Source: Closterium sp. Naga37s-1
Lineage: Eukaryota; Streptophyta; Zygnematophyceae; Desmidiales; Closteriaceae
NCBI GenBank assembly: GCA_947471745.1
Contig: CANJKZ010001038.1
Location: forward strand, 682,001-746,000
Reading direction: 5' to 3'
DNA length: 64,000 nt
Position numbers and translations under genes: made by a program
The notes under the pieces: generated by a model
The model's database searches: none
What the model was told of the DNA's origin: nothing
The model's input: the letters and a program-made list of their open reading frames with translations, nothing else
Part shown: piece by piece, positions 1-12,170 of the stretch
How the letters are laid out: the number at the start of each line of letters is the position of its first letter
How positions within the stretch are numbered: position 1 is the first letter of the stretch

Positions 1-790
1 CTTCGTCTTGCACTCCCTGCTAACTGGTACCTGCTTTTCCTCCTGCCCACCCTCTTACCCGCCACCATCCATCAGCGCTCTAGCAGAGGACGCAGAGAGG
101 GCAGTGAGGGAGCTCGGGGGAAAGCGGCTGAGAGCGCATAGCTCCTTGCTTCCGCTTGCACCCCCTGCTAACCAAACCGGTACCCCCTCTTCCTCCCGCC
201 CCCGCCCCCACCATCCACCAGTGCGCTAGCAGAGGACGCGGAGAGGGCAGTGAGGGAGCTCGGGGGAAAGCGGCTGGAGGGGCGACCCCTGGCAGTGGAG
301 CTGGCGAAGAGGCGAGCTTCTCTGGGCGAAAGGCTGGCTAAACGAGGCCCGCGCCCGCAACGTGAGTGAACAAGGCGAGGACATTTAGTTAGCAGGTGGA
401 GAGGCGAAGCGTTTCTTGGGTGGCTGGAGGGGCGACCTCTGGCAGTGGAGCTGGCGAAGAGGAGAGCTTCTCTGGGCGAACGGCTGGCCAAACGAGGCCC
501 GCGCCCGCAAGGTGGGTGGGGAAACGGAGGCAGGTAGGGCACTTATGATCTAGCATGGGGGGCAGTATTGCCTGGGAGGGAAAGCGGCTGGAGGGGCGAC
601 TTTTGGCAGGAACTGGCCAAGAGGGGGCCGCGACCGCAAGGTGAGTGGGGGAAGGGCAGGCAGGAGAACTAGCAAGGGAAGGGAAAGGGTGGCTGGAGGG
701 GAGACCTTTGGCAGTGTAGCTGGCGAAGAAGAGAGCGCCTATGGCTCTGAGGGACAGGCTGGCTAAGCGAGGGCCGTGACCACAAGGTGA
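1..790 (+). repeat. Tandem decayed copies of the RRM1-end exon
   Basis: The exon at 222-361 has a truncated relative at about 76-138, with a similar upstream polypyrimidine tract. It also has three 3'-half relatives at about 418-511, 575-636 and 690-786, each ending in CGCAAG/CACAAG followed by GTGNGTG or GTGAATG. The last copy contains an in-frame stop. These look like local exon-plus-donor duplications at different stages of decay. Confidence 0.75.
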
Positions 791-3700
791 ATGGGAGGAG
801 CAGGAAGACAGCAGGCGGAGAGCGGGCAGGGCAACTAGCTCGAAAAGGGCGGCCTGTCTTTAGCACCTGCATCTAGGGAGCGGCTGGCAAAGGGCTGCAA
901 ATGGAAGGTGAGGAGCAGCTGGTCGCCTGCTGTTTTCCTTGGAGATCTCTCAAGAATCGCTCACAAGGAGCGGTGTGATGGTTGGTTGCTAGCTCTCTCC
1001 CTTGCTTCCATCCATATCCCCTTGGAGATGTCTCAAATTATGGTCGCTAGCTCTCTTTCTTGCATCCATCTCCCTCCCTTCTCCGGCTCCAGTCTCTCTC
1101 TTGGTTTCTGCAGCCCATCAAGTGGAGGACCAGACCAGGATGACTTGACCGGGTTGCAAGGGCTGGGGAGAAGCAGCGGTGGTGCTGCTGCTCTTGCTGC
1201 TGCTTTAATTCCTTGCTCCCACCCACCCACCCCTCTCTCTGTGCCTGCAGCCCATCAAGTGGAGGACCAGGATGATCTGACTGGCCTGCATGGGCTGGGG
1301 AGGAGCAACGTGATGGTTCCTCCTAGTTCCAACCATGTCTTTGGTGCTCCAAGTTCCCTTTTGCTCCTATCGCTCCCTCGGTTCCTGCAGCCCATCAAGT
1401 AGAAGACCAGGATGATCTGACCTGACGGGCCTGCACGGGCTGGGAAGGGGAGGCGCAACGCGATGGCTCCTCCAACCAAGCCCCCCCTGCCCCCATTGCT
1501 TCCTTATTCCCATCTCTCTCTGTGTCTGCAGCCCATCAAGTAGAGGACCAGGATGATCTAACGGGCCTGCATGGGCTGGGGAGGAGCAACGACCCACATG
1601 GTGCAGGGAGGAGGAGTGGCGGCGCTACAGATGTCATGGGGAGAAGAATACCCACTCGCATCACCACCTTCCCTGCTGCTGACGCCGATGCGCCTGCTGC
1701 TCCTCCTCCTCCTCCCGCTGCTCCTGCTGCTCCTGCCACGAGTGCTGTCGCTGCCGCTCCTGCTGCTGCTGCTGTGAGCGCACCCGCTGGTGCCAGTGAC
1801 AAAGCATCAGCTGTAGCAACACCAGGCAAGGGGGCTGAGGGTAGCAGCAAGAAGGAGAACAAGGAGAAGAAGGAGAAGAAGGGCAAGAACGCTCAGCCTG
1901 CCGCTGCTGCTGCCACTACTTCTGTGGCTACTGCAACTGCTCAGATTGCTGCTGCAGCAACGGCAGAAGGAGGCAGCAAGAAGGAGGGAGGCGGATCTTC
2001 GCTAAAGCAGAGGTAAGGCAGCTTGCAGCCGTTCTGGTATTCACATTTCTAGAGAACTCTTGCACGTTTTGTCTGTTCCTTGCAAGTTGCACATGCACAC
2101 TGCAGTTTCTTGCTGCTGCTGCTGCCTGCTGTTATGCCAGTCTTCTCAACACGAACCCACCACTACCGTCCTCTCTCCCATTCCCAGGCCAGCCTGCACT
2201 GTCGTTTCTCCCCCTGGCAGCAGTGGCTCATGTCCTCTCTGCTGTTGCTGCCGTCGCTACTCCCCCTTTCCTTGGATAGTCCAACCTTTCCCCCCCTTTC
2301 ACGCCTCTCGTATTTTCCCCCTTTTCCAGGCCAGCCCGCACGGTGGTGTTTGGGGCCTCTCATCCCCAGCACCAGTGGCACATGTCTTCTCTGTCGCTGC
2401 CGCCATCGCTGCTCCTGAGGAGGTCACCAATCCTTTCCTTCCCCTTCCCACCTTGTTCGTTCCTCACTTGTATCTCCCAGGCCAGCCCGCACGGTGGTGT
2501 TTGGGGGGCTCTCATCCCCAGCAGCAGTGGCGCATGTCCTCTCTGCCACTGCTGCCATCGCTGCTCCTGAGGAGGTCACCAACCCTTCTCTTCCCCTTCC
2601 CACCTTGCTCGTTCCTCACTTGTATCTCCCAGGCCGGCTCGCACGGTGGTGTTCGGAGGGCTCTCATCCCCAGCAGCAGTGGCGCATGTCCTCTCTGCTG
2701 CTGCCGCCATCGCTGCTCCTGAGGAGGTCACCAACCCTCTGCCTGAAGATGCTCTAAAGGAGAGAGGTGAGTGAGGTTTGATTTGTATGTACAGTATTGT
2801 TGAAGTCAACTCCAGACATCACTGTCGTCGCTGCTCCAGATGAGGTCACCAACCCACATAAGATGCTCTAAAGAAGATGCTCTCAAGGAGAGAGGTGAGG
2901 TTCAATCTGATCTCACATTGGCCGTTACACTGCCGGCCTGCTGCCGTCGCTGCCGTCGCTGCTCCAGACCAGAGGAGGTCAAAAGCCCTCTGCCAGAGGA
3001 TGCTTTAAAGGAGCGAGGCGCGGATAACTTGTATCATTGTGGCTTTTGATTGAGTCAAACGTCACCTAGGCTCTTTCTCGTTGTCTCCCTCTCTTTGTCT
3101 TCTGCTTTTGCAGTTCCTCACTCAACCCACCCACCTTCTTTTGCATGCCCTCCGTCTTTTCCCCCACCAGGCCTTGCCCTTGATGACTGCACACCAGGCT
3201 GTGGCATCACTGCACGGCTGGGCGGTGGTGGTATGAATGTAGGTATGTATGAATATACCTCAAGCACCTTCTCTTCTGCCTTCCTTTTCCCCACCTTTTT
3301 CCAGGCCTCGCCCTTGATGGCTGTACCCCCCCTGCCGTCTCGATCGTATTCCCATCGGTGCGGGCCGCCCGCCAGGCTGTGGCATCGCTGCACGGCTGCA
3401 CAGTGGAGGGCGGCGCCGAGGCTGGTGGCTCGGAGGAGCAGAGCGTTGCTGTGTGGGCGAGGCAGCTGGGTGGCGAGGTGGGTGAATGGGGAACAAGGTA
3501 AGAGGTGGGGTGCATGGCTGTGAGACTGGCAGGCCATGGCCTTGCTGCACGCACAGGAGTACGGCACAGGGCGGTATGAGTGCACGGAGCACAGCGTTGC
3601 TGTGTGGGCGAGGTGAGTGGTTGACGGGCAAGGGTAGGTAGAGGTGGGGTGTGAATGGCTGTGAGACTGGCAGGCCATGGTGTTGGCACACACACCCGCG

Positions 3701-5598
3701 GGTGTATGTTGCAGGGCGACACGCGGGCAGAGCATTACAGTTTGGGCTGTGTGGGTCCCGTCCCAGGGATGGCAGGCAGGCTGTGCTGTGGCAACCTCAA
3801 GACGTGGTTTGCATTGCATGATGCAGAGTGTCAGTGGTGTGGTGGTGGATAGAAAGGTGATGCTTTACCTTGTGTCTGCAGCGCTTCCTCGCTGCCTCTC
3901 TTCTCAACCTCTTTCCTCTCCCGCCCAACCATGTCATTTTCATGTGTATACATGAATGTGTGGTCATCTGTATCTGTATGAATGCATGTGTGTTCATATC
4001 ATCTGTATGTGTATGAAATTCATACTATGAATGCATATTCGCAGGGTTCAAAGACGCTCAGCAATCGGGTCATTGTTCGCAACCTGCCCTTCAAGGTGCG
4101 AACATTGCGTGCAAAGCATGTTAGTTGTTGCTCTTTGAAAATTTCTCTTGAGGCGCCTCAGATGCTGTGCACAGCGGCTTGGTAAACTTCTTTATCGTAA
4201 AGTACTTGTTGATTGAAAGGCATTGCCGTACCTGTTCGTCGTTGTCCTATTCAATCAACTTTAAACTGCCATGCTAGTACACAAAAATAATAATGAGATA
4301 CACGTCTCAAAACCTGATTGCTTGCTTCCATTATAGTTCACATCACTCACTCTCCTGTGATCGGGGTGTCTACATGTTTCTTTGCATAATTGTTTTGTGG
4401 TGCGTGGTGAGCGAATGACGCGATGCCAGGTGGCAGAAGCGGATTTGAGGAAGGCCTTTGCTGTTGCCGGCTTTCCATGGGCCGTCAAGATACCACATGG
4501 GGAGGATGGCAGGTAAGAGGTGGTGCAGGTGAGAGCAGGTGCAGGTGAGAGGTGGTGCAGGTGAGGGGATGGAAGTTGGGAAGTTGGGTGGATGACAGGC
4601 AGGTGGGATTTGGTGCAATACGGCAAGGCAAGGTGAGAGTGCAGCATGTGAGGCGAATGATAGGTGAGCGTATGGGAGGTGAGGTCTGGTGCAAGTGGTT
4701 TGATGGGACGGGAGATGGGTGAATAGCAGGTGGGTGCATGTGAGATTTGTGATACCTGCTCTTGATCTTTGTTATGGATAATCGATGGAGACCATGTCTA
4801 CAGAAGCAACACAAATAGACATGGGCACCCTTTGGATCTTGTTTTGGCTGATCTCGCTCCCTCGGTGCCTGTGATTCATTGCCCCCTCTTTACTGTGTGC
4901 ACGCAGGCCTCGAGGATTCGCTTTTGTCACATTCACTACAAAGAGCGACGCAGCAAAGGTGAAAGCCTGTCCTGACTGTTTAACTCACAAGCTCACACAC
5001 AGACACACAGCAACCTGCCAACCTGATACTGACACACAGCATCAGACAGACTGGCGGGACAGGTAAAGAGATGCATGAGGCACACATATTTTTGGCTCAT
5101 GCATCCATGATGCTGTCTGTCTGATGTACAGGTAAGATATCCACGAGCCACACGCATCCAGAGAGTATTCCGCATTCCCAAAGAGATGATGACTTTTGAG
5201 TTGGCTCGAAATTCACACTCTGACTGACAGCACATGTCAAGAGATGCATGAGCCTTACAGATTTTTCCCCTTCCCTTCCAGGCCTGAGATAGTGCAACAC
5301 ACTCCCCCCCTCCTCCCACCCCCCCTCCCCGTCCCATCCTCCTTTCTTCAGTCAGACAGAAGACGGGATTTTTAGTCAGTCAACAGTGCACGGGATAGTC
5401 AAACCGACCGCCTCCACACATTTTCTCCCTCCTCCGCCCCCTCCTCCTCTCCCTCCCCTCCTCCTTTCTTCTGGCAGGCTATTGAGAAGGTCAGCGGCAC
5501 GACCATCAACGGCCGAGCCGTTTCGGTGGGATGGGCGGTGGCAAAGAGGGAGCACATGGAGAGTGTGGAGAAGGAGAAAGCCAAGGAGAACAGAGGTC

Positions 5599-5644
<46 letters not shown>

Positions 5645-8600
5645 TGTGTATGTGTGTGTGTGTGTATGTGTGTGTGTGTGTATGTGTGTGTGTGTGAATG
5701 GCTGGGTAACTGGGTGTGGCTGTGTGTATGTGTTTGCACAAGTGTATGTGTGTGAGGGCCTTCTTCTGTGCGTGTGTGATGACTTGTACCTGCTGTGCAT
5801 TCAACTGCCCCCCTTGTTGACTTCTTCAACTCTAGTCCATCAGGTGTTTACGTATCAGTTGTTTCCCTCCTGGGTTCAATCATCCCTCTTTCTTGCACTT
5901 GCTGCTCTTCCCTTCCCCCTTGTGTTTTTCTGAATGATGGGGTGCCGTCGTGTCGATGCTGTTCGACGATTACGAGATGAGGACAAGACAAGTTTGAACA
6001 CTTTTTTTTTCTGTGTTTCGGCGTATTTATGATCACTCGTTTCCTCTCTCACTTCTCCAATCAGATGGGTTGTCGATGCTGTTGGACAATGAGGATGAGG
6101 AGATGAGGATGCTTTTGAACTCTTTTGTCCTGTGGTTCTTTATAACTATGTTCACCTGTTCCCTCTCTCGTTTCTCCAATCAGATGGGTTGTCGATGATG
6201 AGGAGATGAACGAGGGAGTTCTCGTTTAAGGCGCCCCAAAACTCTTCCCTTCCCCCTTGTGTTTTCTTGAATCAGATGGGTTGTCGATGCTGTATGATGA
6301 TGACGATGAGGATAATTCTGAACATTGTTTTCTGTGCTTCTGCGTGTTTATGTTCACCCGTACCCACCCTCGCTTCTCCAATCAGATGGGTTGTCGATGC
6401 TGTTCGATGATGAGGATGATGAGATGACCGAGGGAGGGGAGGAAGAGGAAGAAGAAGATAAGGAAGCGGAGGAAATGGAAGAGGAAGTGGAGGAGGAGGA
6501 TGACGAGGAAGAGGAGCAGGAAATGGAAGAAGAGGAGGAGGATGAGGAGAGAGAAGCAAGGGTGAAGAGTCTTTTGGATATGGAAGCAGAGGAGGAGGAT
6601 GAGGAGGATGATGATGAAGATGAAGAGGAGGAAGAGGAGGAAGAAGGGAGTGAGGAGGAAGAGGTTGAGGATGAGAGTGAGGAGGGAGAGGAGGAGGAGG
6701 ACGAGGAGGGGGAAGAGGAAGAAGAGGACGAGGAGGATGAAACAGATGATGAGGAGGAGGAGGAGGTAGATTGGGAGATGGAGATGGGTGGTGGTGGCAG
6801 CAGTGGTGCCGTGCAAGGGAGTGAGAAGGATATGATGCTACGGGTGCTGTCCCGAGTGGTTGAGCAGGGGAAGGGGGAGGAGGGGATGGAGGGCGCAGGG
6901 GAGGAAGTGGGGTTGAAAGCAAAAGGTGTGGCTGTGAAAGGTGGGAAGGAAGGGGATGCAGCGAAAAAGGGGAAGGAGGGGAAGGAGGGAAAGGCAGGGA
7001 AGGTTGGCGAGGGAAAGAAGACAGGCTCTCGTGATGGCAAGGAAGGGACGGGTGTGGAGGAAGGGGAGGTGACGGAAGGGAAGGATGGGAAGGGCGAGAA
7101 GGCAGAGGCGCCGCCAGCGACGGTGTTTGTGAGGAACCTGCCTGTGGATGCCTCAGCTGACCGCATTCGAGCAGCCTTTGAACGGTTCGGCAAGGTGGCT
7201 GACTGCAGAGTCGTGCTGCACCCCGTTACCAGGTGAGTGGCTGTGTTGGGTCGTGCTTTGTAAGCCGTGTTGTTACTAGTCACACCTGTCGCACCTGTGC
7301 TATGAGGCGTTTGATCTGTTCTGCAAGGTGGTTGACTGTTGCGCGGTGCTGTGCTGCACCCGGTTACCAGGTGAGTTGCTGTGTTTTTGAGACGTCTCAA
7401 ACAGGTCACCCGGTTACCAGGTGAGTTGCTGTGTTTTTCAGACATCTCAAAGCTCACCCGGTTACCAGGTGAGTTGCTGTGTTTTTGAGACGTCTCAAAC
7501 AGGTCACCCGGTTACCAGGTGAGTTGCTGTGTTTTTCAGACATCTCAAAGCTCACCCGGTTACCAGGTGAGTTGCTGTGTTTTTGAGACGTCTCAAACAG
7601 GTCACCCGGTTACCAGGTGAGTTGCTGTGTTTTTCAGACATCTCAAAGCTCACCCGGTTACCAGGTGAGTTGCTGTGTTTTTGAGACGTCTCAAACAGGT
7701 CACCCGGTTACCAGGTGAGTTGCTGTGTTTTTCAGACATCTCAAAGCTCACCCGGTTACCAGGTGGGTTGCTGTGACTGTCCATGGCGCATGCAGGTTAC
7801 ACGATGTGTCCCGGCTATCTGGTGGGTTGCTGTGACTGTACGAGGTGTGTTGCATGCTAAGCCATGTGTCCCGGCCGGTTACCAGGTGCGTTTTCTTATC
7901 AACAGCATGAGTGCATTCTTTTATTCCAATAAGTCACACTGCCTTACTCCTCTCGACTCCAATGCACCCCACCACACTACCTGCTGAATCCCCTTAGGCG
8001 TCCCCGAGGCTCGGCGTTCGTCCGTTTCGAAACGCCCGAAGCCGCGCAAGCCGCCGTGGCAGGCTCGGCCCGAACCGCCAAGGCCAGGGCCGAGGTTGGG
8101 GGAGAGGGAAGGAAGGGAGGGGTGGAGGAGGGGATGGTGGTGGTGGGGGGGCAACAGACCCTTGTGACTCTGGCAGTGCGACGGGAGGAAGTGTCTAAGG
8201 TGGTGGAGAAGAGGAAACAAGCTGAGCAGACAGGCAAAGGGAGAGAGGAGGACAGAAGGAACCTTCACCTGCTGGAGGTGTGTACGGAAGTGCATTGGTT
8301 CTAAGGGTGCTTGGCTGTAGTAAATTGTGAGAGGTAAAGCACAGAACAGAAGCTGGATTTCGATTAGTTAGATTAAAGAGGAAACCAACCCGTCAGTAGT
8401 CCTCTCCTCCGTGCATGTTTCTTTCTTCCTTTTCCCCCTTCCTTACATTGTGGCTTAATGTCCTACCTTCTTGTTCCTCCCTCGCATGGGGCTATGTGCT
8501 GCTTGACTTGACATTGCATGGCATTCTATATACCTGCATGGCATGGCATGGCATGGCATGGGCTGCATCGCATAACAAAATTGTCACATTACATGGCATC

Positions 8601-11600
8601 GCATGGTATGGGATGTTACGGAACTGTACCAGTGGCATGGCATGGCATGGCATGGCATGGCATGGCATGGCATGGCGTGGCGTGGCATGGCATGGCATGG
8701 CGTGGCATGGCGTGGCATGGCGTGGCATGGCATGGCATGGCATGGCGTGGCATGGCGTGGCATGGCGTGGCATGGCATGGCATGGCATGGCATGGCGTGG
8801 CATGGCGTGGCATGGCATGGCATGGCGTGGCATGGCATGGCATGGCGTGGCATGGTATGGGATGGTACGGGACTGTATCGTTGGTATGGCATGGCGTGGC
8901 ATGGCGTGGCATGACAGGAGGGGGTGATCAAGGAGGGAACACGAGCAGCAGAGGGAATGCCAGCAACAGACATGGAGAAGAGGAAGAGGTGGGTTGGGGA
9001 AATAGATGGGTTGGGGAACAGAGGTGGGCTGTGGAAATAGATGGGTTGGGGAAAGAGGTGGGTTGGGGAAATAGTTGTGGGCAAAGAGGGGTTGGGGAAA
9101 TAGATGGGTTGGATGAATGCGTTGACAGCAAAGGGAGATTCTTTTTGTTTTTTTTTTCAGCCCCGCTCATCGTTCTCATTTCATCTCATTGCGTTCTAAC
9201 TCAAGCTGAGGACTCTTAAGTTTGTCACAGCGCTAATGTAGCTTTTGACACGGCGCAAAGGTCATTTTATTGTTATCTTTTGTGCTCCTATCCCGTCTGT
9301 TCCTATTTCAGGCTGCAGCGTGAGAAACTGATGAAGCTCCGAAGCCCCAACTTCGCGGTGTCGTTGACGCGCCTGGCGGTGCACAACGTGCCACGGGAAA
9401 TCGATGAGAAGCAGCTGAAGCAGGTGTTTGTGGATGCTGTGAAGGCACGGGCCAAGAAGCAGAAGCCTCATGTGAAGCAGGTGAGGGCGAGCGGCGCATG
9501 ATGCATGTGTTAGGCTGTGGGGTGCATGGGGGAAGGAAACAGGCGGGAGATGGGCGAGAAGCAGCTGAAGCAGGTGTTTGTGGATGCTGTTAAGGCACGG
9601 GCCAAGAAGCAGAAGCCGCATGTCAAGCAGGTGAGATTGTTGGGCCGGGTACACGTATAATTCTTGAAATCAGCATCATTGATGAATGAGTTGATCGTGC
9701 GGTCAACCCTTTTACAACCACCTTCCACCCCTCGTTTCCATGGTCAACCCTCTTCCATCGTCCGCTCTTTCACCAAGGTAGCAGCATTTGACCACCTTCA
9801 CGTCTTCTGATTGCACTCCTTTCAACCGCCGTGCACCACTCTCGTTCATCACCCTCTCATTTTTGCAGGTGAAGGTGCTGAGAGAAACAGATAGGGTGGG
9901 GCGAGATGGAAAGCCATGGTCCAAGGGAGTGATGTTTAATCTCACCTTTGCACTCCTTCAAACCTGCACCACTCTCGTTCATCATCCTCTCATTTCTGCA
10001 GGTGAAGGTGCTGAGGGAAGCAGACAGGGTGGGGCCAGATGGCAAGCCGCGGTCTAAGGGAGCGGCGTTCATTGAGTTCAGTGAGCATCAGCACGCTGTG
10101 GCGGCTCTCAGGGCTCTCAACAACCATCCCAGTGAGTGCAGTGCGGTGCAGTGCGATGCTGTGCAGTGCAGTGCGATGGTTTGAGTGCAGTGCGGTGGTG
10201 TGCTGTTCTTGAGACGGCAAGCCGCGGTCTAAGGGAGCGGCGTTCATTGAGTTCAGTGAGCATCAGCATGCAGTGGCGGCTCTCAGGGCTCTCAACAACC
10301 ATCCCAGTGAGTGCAGTGCGGTGCAGTGCAGTGCCGTGCAGTGTTGTGAGGTGCGGTATAGTGCGGTGCAGTGCTGTGCTGTGCGTGAGACGGCAGGCAA
10401 TAGGAGAGGCGTTTAACAATCATCCCTGTGAGTCCCCTAAGGTGTGCATTGTAATGTGGTGCAGTGCGGTCCAGGGCTGTGTGTGCGGTGCTGTGCAGTG
10501 TGGTGCTGCACTGATCTTGAGACGGCAGGCAAAGGGAGCCGTCGTTCACGTTCGTTGAGTTGAGTAAGCATCAGCCCGCGGTGGCAGCATTGAGAGCGAT
10601 GAGCAACCATCCAAGAGAGTGCAGTGCGGTGTTGTGCAATTCTGTGCAGTGCCCGGAGGCATAGCATTGCCCGTGCCTTTTCCTTACACCCATGCCTCTC
10701 CCTTACTCATGGCCCTCCCCTGCAGCCATCGTCTCTCACGACACTCACCCCATAGTGGAGTTAGCGATTGAAAATGTATCGATAGTGAAGCAGAGGCACC
10801 ACACGTCCATGCCTCTCCATTGCACCCATGCGTCTCCCTTACATCTGTATTTCTCGCTTATTCTCATCATCACTCCGTTGCAGCCATCTTCTCTCGTGAT
10901 GCTCGCCCCATAGTGGAGTTTGCGATTGAGAATGTCTCGATAGTGAAGCAGCGGCAGCACATGGTGATGCAGCAGAGCGACAGGCGGCAGGCAGTGCGGC
11001 AGCAGCAGAAGCAGCAGAAGAAGCAGGAGAAGAAGCAGCAGCAGCAGCAGCAGCAGCAAGAAGCTTGTGCTGCTGGTCTGGCGAAAGCAAAGGGGGCAAA
11101 GAGAAAGCCTGAGGAGGCCGAGCCGCCTGCTGCTGGTGCCACTGAGGGGTCTCCAGCAAAGAAGAAGCAGAAGCAGGTGAAGGGAGCCAAGGGGCGGGTT
11201 CAGCAAAGGAAGGGGCAGGGGAAGGACGTGAAGGGGCATGCGTGTCTGCAGGAGCAAGCAGGTGGGAAGGCAGACGCTGCAACAGAGCAGCAGAGGGCCG
11301 GAGTGAAGACAGCCGGTGCAGCAGAGCAGGGAGGGGCGAGAGGCAGTGGGATGGGCGACCTAAAGAGGAAGCAGAAGGGTGCAGCAGGGGGCGCTGGTGT
11401 GTCTCCTGCTGCTGCAGTGAAATCTGCTGCTGCTTCTCCCGCGACTGCTATGAAGGCTGCTGCTGGTGCTGTGAGTCCCGGTGCTAAAAAGGCAAAGACA
11501 GACCCAAGGAGGGTGGCAGCAGCAGTGGCAATGAAAGCTGTTGCTGCCTCTCCTGCTTTTGTAGTAAGTCCCGGTTCTAAGAAACAAAAGACAGACGCAA

Positions 11601-11788
11601 GGAGAGGAGAAGCAGCGGCTGCAGTGGTGGAGGCTAGGCGGGCGCAGGCAGCACTAGCTGGGCTGGGAAGTGGAGGTGGCGGTGGGGAGAGGGGCAAGGC
11701 GAGGAGCAAGAAGGGGTCGGAGCACCAGGAGTTGGTGGATGAGCTTGATAGGCTCGTGGCGGCTTACAGATCAAAGAACTATGGGTGA
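222..11788 (+). CDS. RBM28: RBM28/Nop4-like nucleolar protein with five RRMs (5' end outside window)
   Basis: Homologues (yeast Nop4, human RBM28, plant At2g21440) act in the nucleolus in large-subunit ribosome maturation; that role is inferred from family. Exons: 222-361, 1532-2012, 2633-2766, 3305-3477, 4045-4095, 4430-4512, 4907-4958, 5478-5595, 6386-7232, 7998-8277, 8918-8988, 9312-9480, 10002-10131, 10884-11788. They sum to 1,210 codons plus a stop in one frame. Seen in order: the end of RRM1 ([20 protein letters not shown]), an Ala/Lys-rich linker, RRM2 (ARTVVFGGL...WARQLGGE), RRM3 ([10 protein letters not shown]...RGFAFVTF...VGWAVAK), a very acidic Glu/Asp tract, RRM4 ([10 protein letters not shown]...GSAFVRF), a conserved RRNLHL...[19 protein letters not shown] linker, RRM5 ([12 protein letters not shown]...GAAFIEF...[10 protein letters not shown]), a Gln/Ala/Lys-rich tail and a conserved end ([19 protein letters not shown]). 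The start codon is not in the window. Where several exon copies exist, I chose the one with an open frame and both splice sites. Confidence 0.87.
1109..1470 (+). repeat. Decayed copies of the start of exon 1532-2012
   Basis: Three copies of the sequence read [19 protein letters not shown] start near 1111, 1251 and 1390, each preceded by a pyrimidine tract and CTGCAG acceptor. The fourth copy, at 1532, opens into the long exon. Confidence 0.75.
2160..2632 (+). repeat. Three upstream copies of the RRM2-start exon
   Basis: Copies start near 2193, 2333 and 2484, about 150 bp apart in the later ones, and read ARTVVFGG...[10 protein letters not shown] before running into pyrimidine-rich sequence. 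The copy at 2633-2766 is the only one with a complete 3' end and a GTGAGTG donor. Confidence 0.78.
2825..3300 (+). repeat. Partial copies of RRM2 exon ends
   Basis: Two fragments of the [16 protein letters not shown] exon end lie at about 2835-2896 and 2955-3020. A fragment of the following exon ([14 protein letters not shown]) lies at 3177-3235. All are in the intron between 2766 and 3305. Confidence 0.65.
5597..5756 (+). repeat. (TG)n microsatellite just after a splice donor
   Basis: A TG dinucleotide run with occasional TA interruptions starts three bases inside the intron that follows exon 5478-5595. Antisense frames across it read as His/Thr repeats and are not genes. Confidence 0.9.
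5925..6330 (+). repeat. Decayed copies of the acidic exon's start
   Basis: Four copies of the sequence encoding [13 protein letters not shown] lie near 5935, 6064, 6182 and 6276, most with an AATCAG acceptor. They precede the functional exon at 6386, which encodes the Glu/Asp tract. Confidence 0.72.
7371..7762 (+). repeat. Minisatellite built from exon end, 5' splice donor and palindrome
   Basis: Eight units alternate between 50 and 48 bp, giving four 98-bp dimers. Each unit ends in CGGTTACCAG and the next begins GTGAGTTGCTGTG, so each boundary copies the donor of exon 6386-7232 (GTTACCAG|GTGAGTGG). The 50-bp unit contains the palindrome TTTGAGACGTCTCAAA; the 48-bp unit has a degenerate form (CAGACATCTCAAAG). 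Confidence 0.9.
8538..8915 (+). repeat. Pentanucleotide array TGGCA/TGGCG
   Basis: About 70 units of ATGGC/GTGGC fill most of the intron between exons 8277 and 8918 and run to within a few bases of the CATGACAG acceptor. Unit length 5 opens all six frames, giving artefactual HGMAW-type peptides. Confidence 0.92.
9541..10800 (+). repeat. Decayed copies of RRM5 exons
   Basis: A near-identical copy of the end of exon 9312-9480 with donor lies at 9556-9630. A copy of the start of exon 10002-10131 lies at 9870-9935, and its second half recurs at 10213-10318 and in fragments at 10388-10440 and 10515-10620. A copy of the start of exon 10884 (ATCGTCTCTCACGAC...) lies at 10727-10800. GTGCAGTGCGGTGCA-type simple repeats separate them. 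Confidence 0.75.
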
Positions 11789-12170
11789 GAGACTGTAAGG
11801 GAGATAGGGAGGGCGAGGGAGAGGGGCAAGGTGCAGAGCAAGAAGGGGTGGGAGCACCAGGAGCTGGTTATGAGTCTGACAGCTTCGTGGCGGCTTACAG
11901 AGCGAAGAACTATGGATGAGAGAGGGAGTCAAGGGAGGGAGTGAGAGGGAGATGGGCACGGGGCAGGGCAAGAAGGGGTCGGAGAACCCAAAGTTGATAA
12001 GCTTGTGGCGGCTTACAGATCGAAGAACTATGGATGAGGGACTGCAAGGGAGGGAGTGAGAGGGGGATAGGCAAGGTGAGGAACAGGAAGGGGTCGGAGC
12101 ACCAGGAGTTGGTGGGTGAGCTTGATAGGCTCGTGGCGGCTTACAGATCGAAGAACTATGGGTGAGAGAG
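11789..12170 (+). repeat. Tandem copies of the terminal coding segment downstream of the RBM28 stop
   Basis: The last ~90 bp of coding sequence ([25 protein letters not shown] plus stop) recurs with decay at about 11834-11920, 11968-12040 and 12083-12168. The duplication pattern therefore also affects terminal exons and the 3' UTR. Confidence 0.78.

Noticed and set aside
6354-7457. Long antisense Ser-rich open frame opposite the RBM28 acidic exon
   Set aside because: GAG/GAT/GAA codons read backwards give Ser/Pro strings. No homology, and the sense strand is a clear conserved exon.
8415-9219. Several open frames rich in HGMAW or CHAMP repeats
   Set aside because: Caused by the pentamer array, which is open in all frames. 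It is intron sequence between two conserved RBM28 exons.
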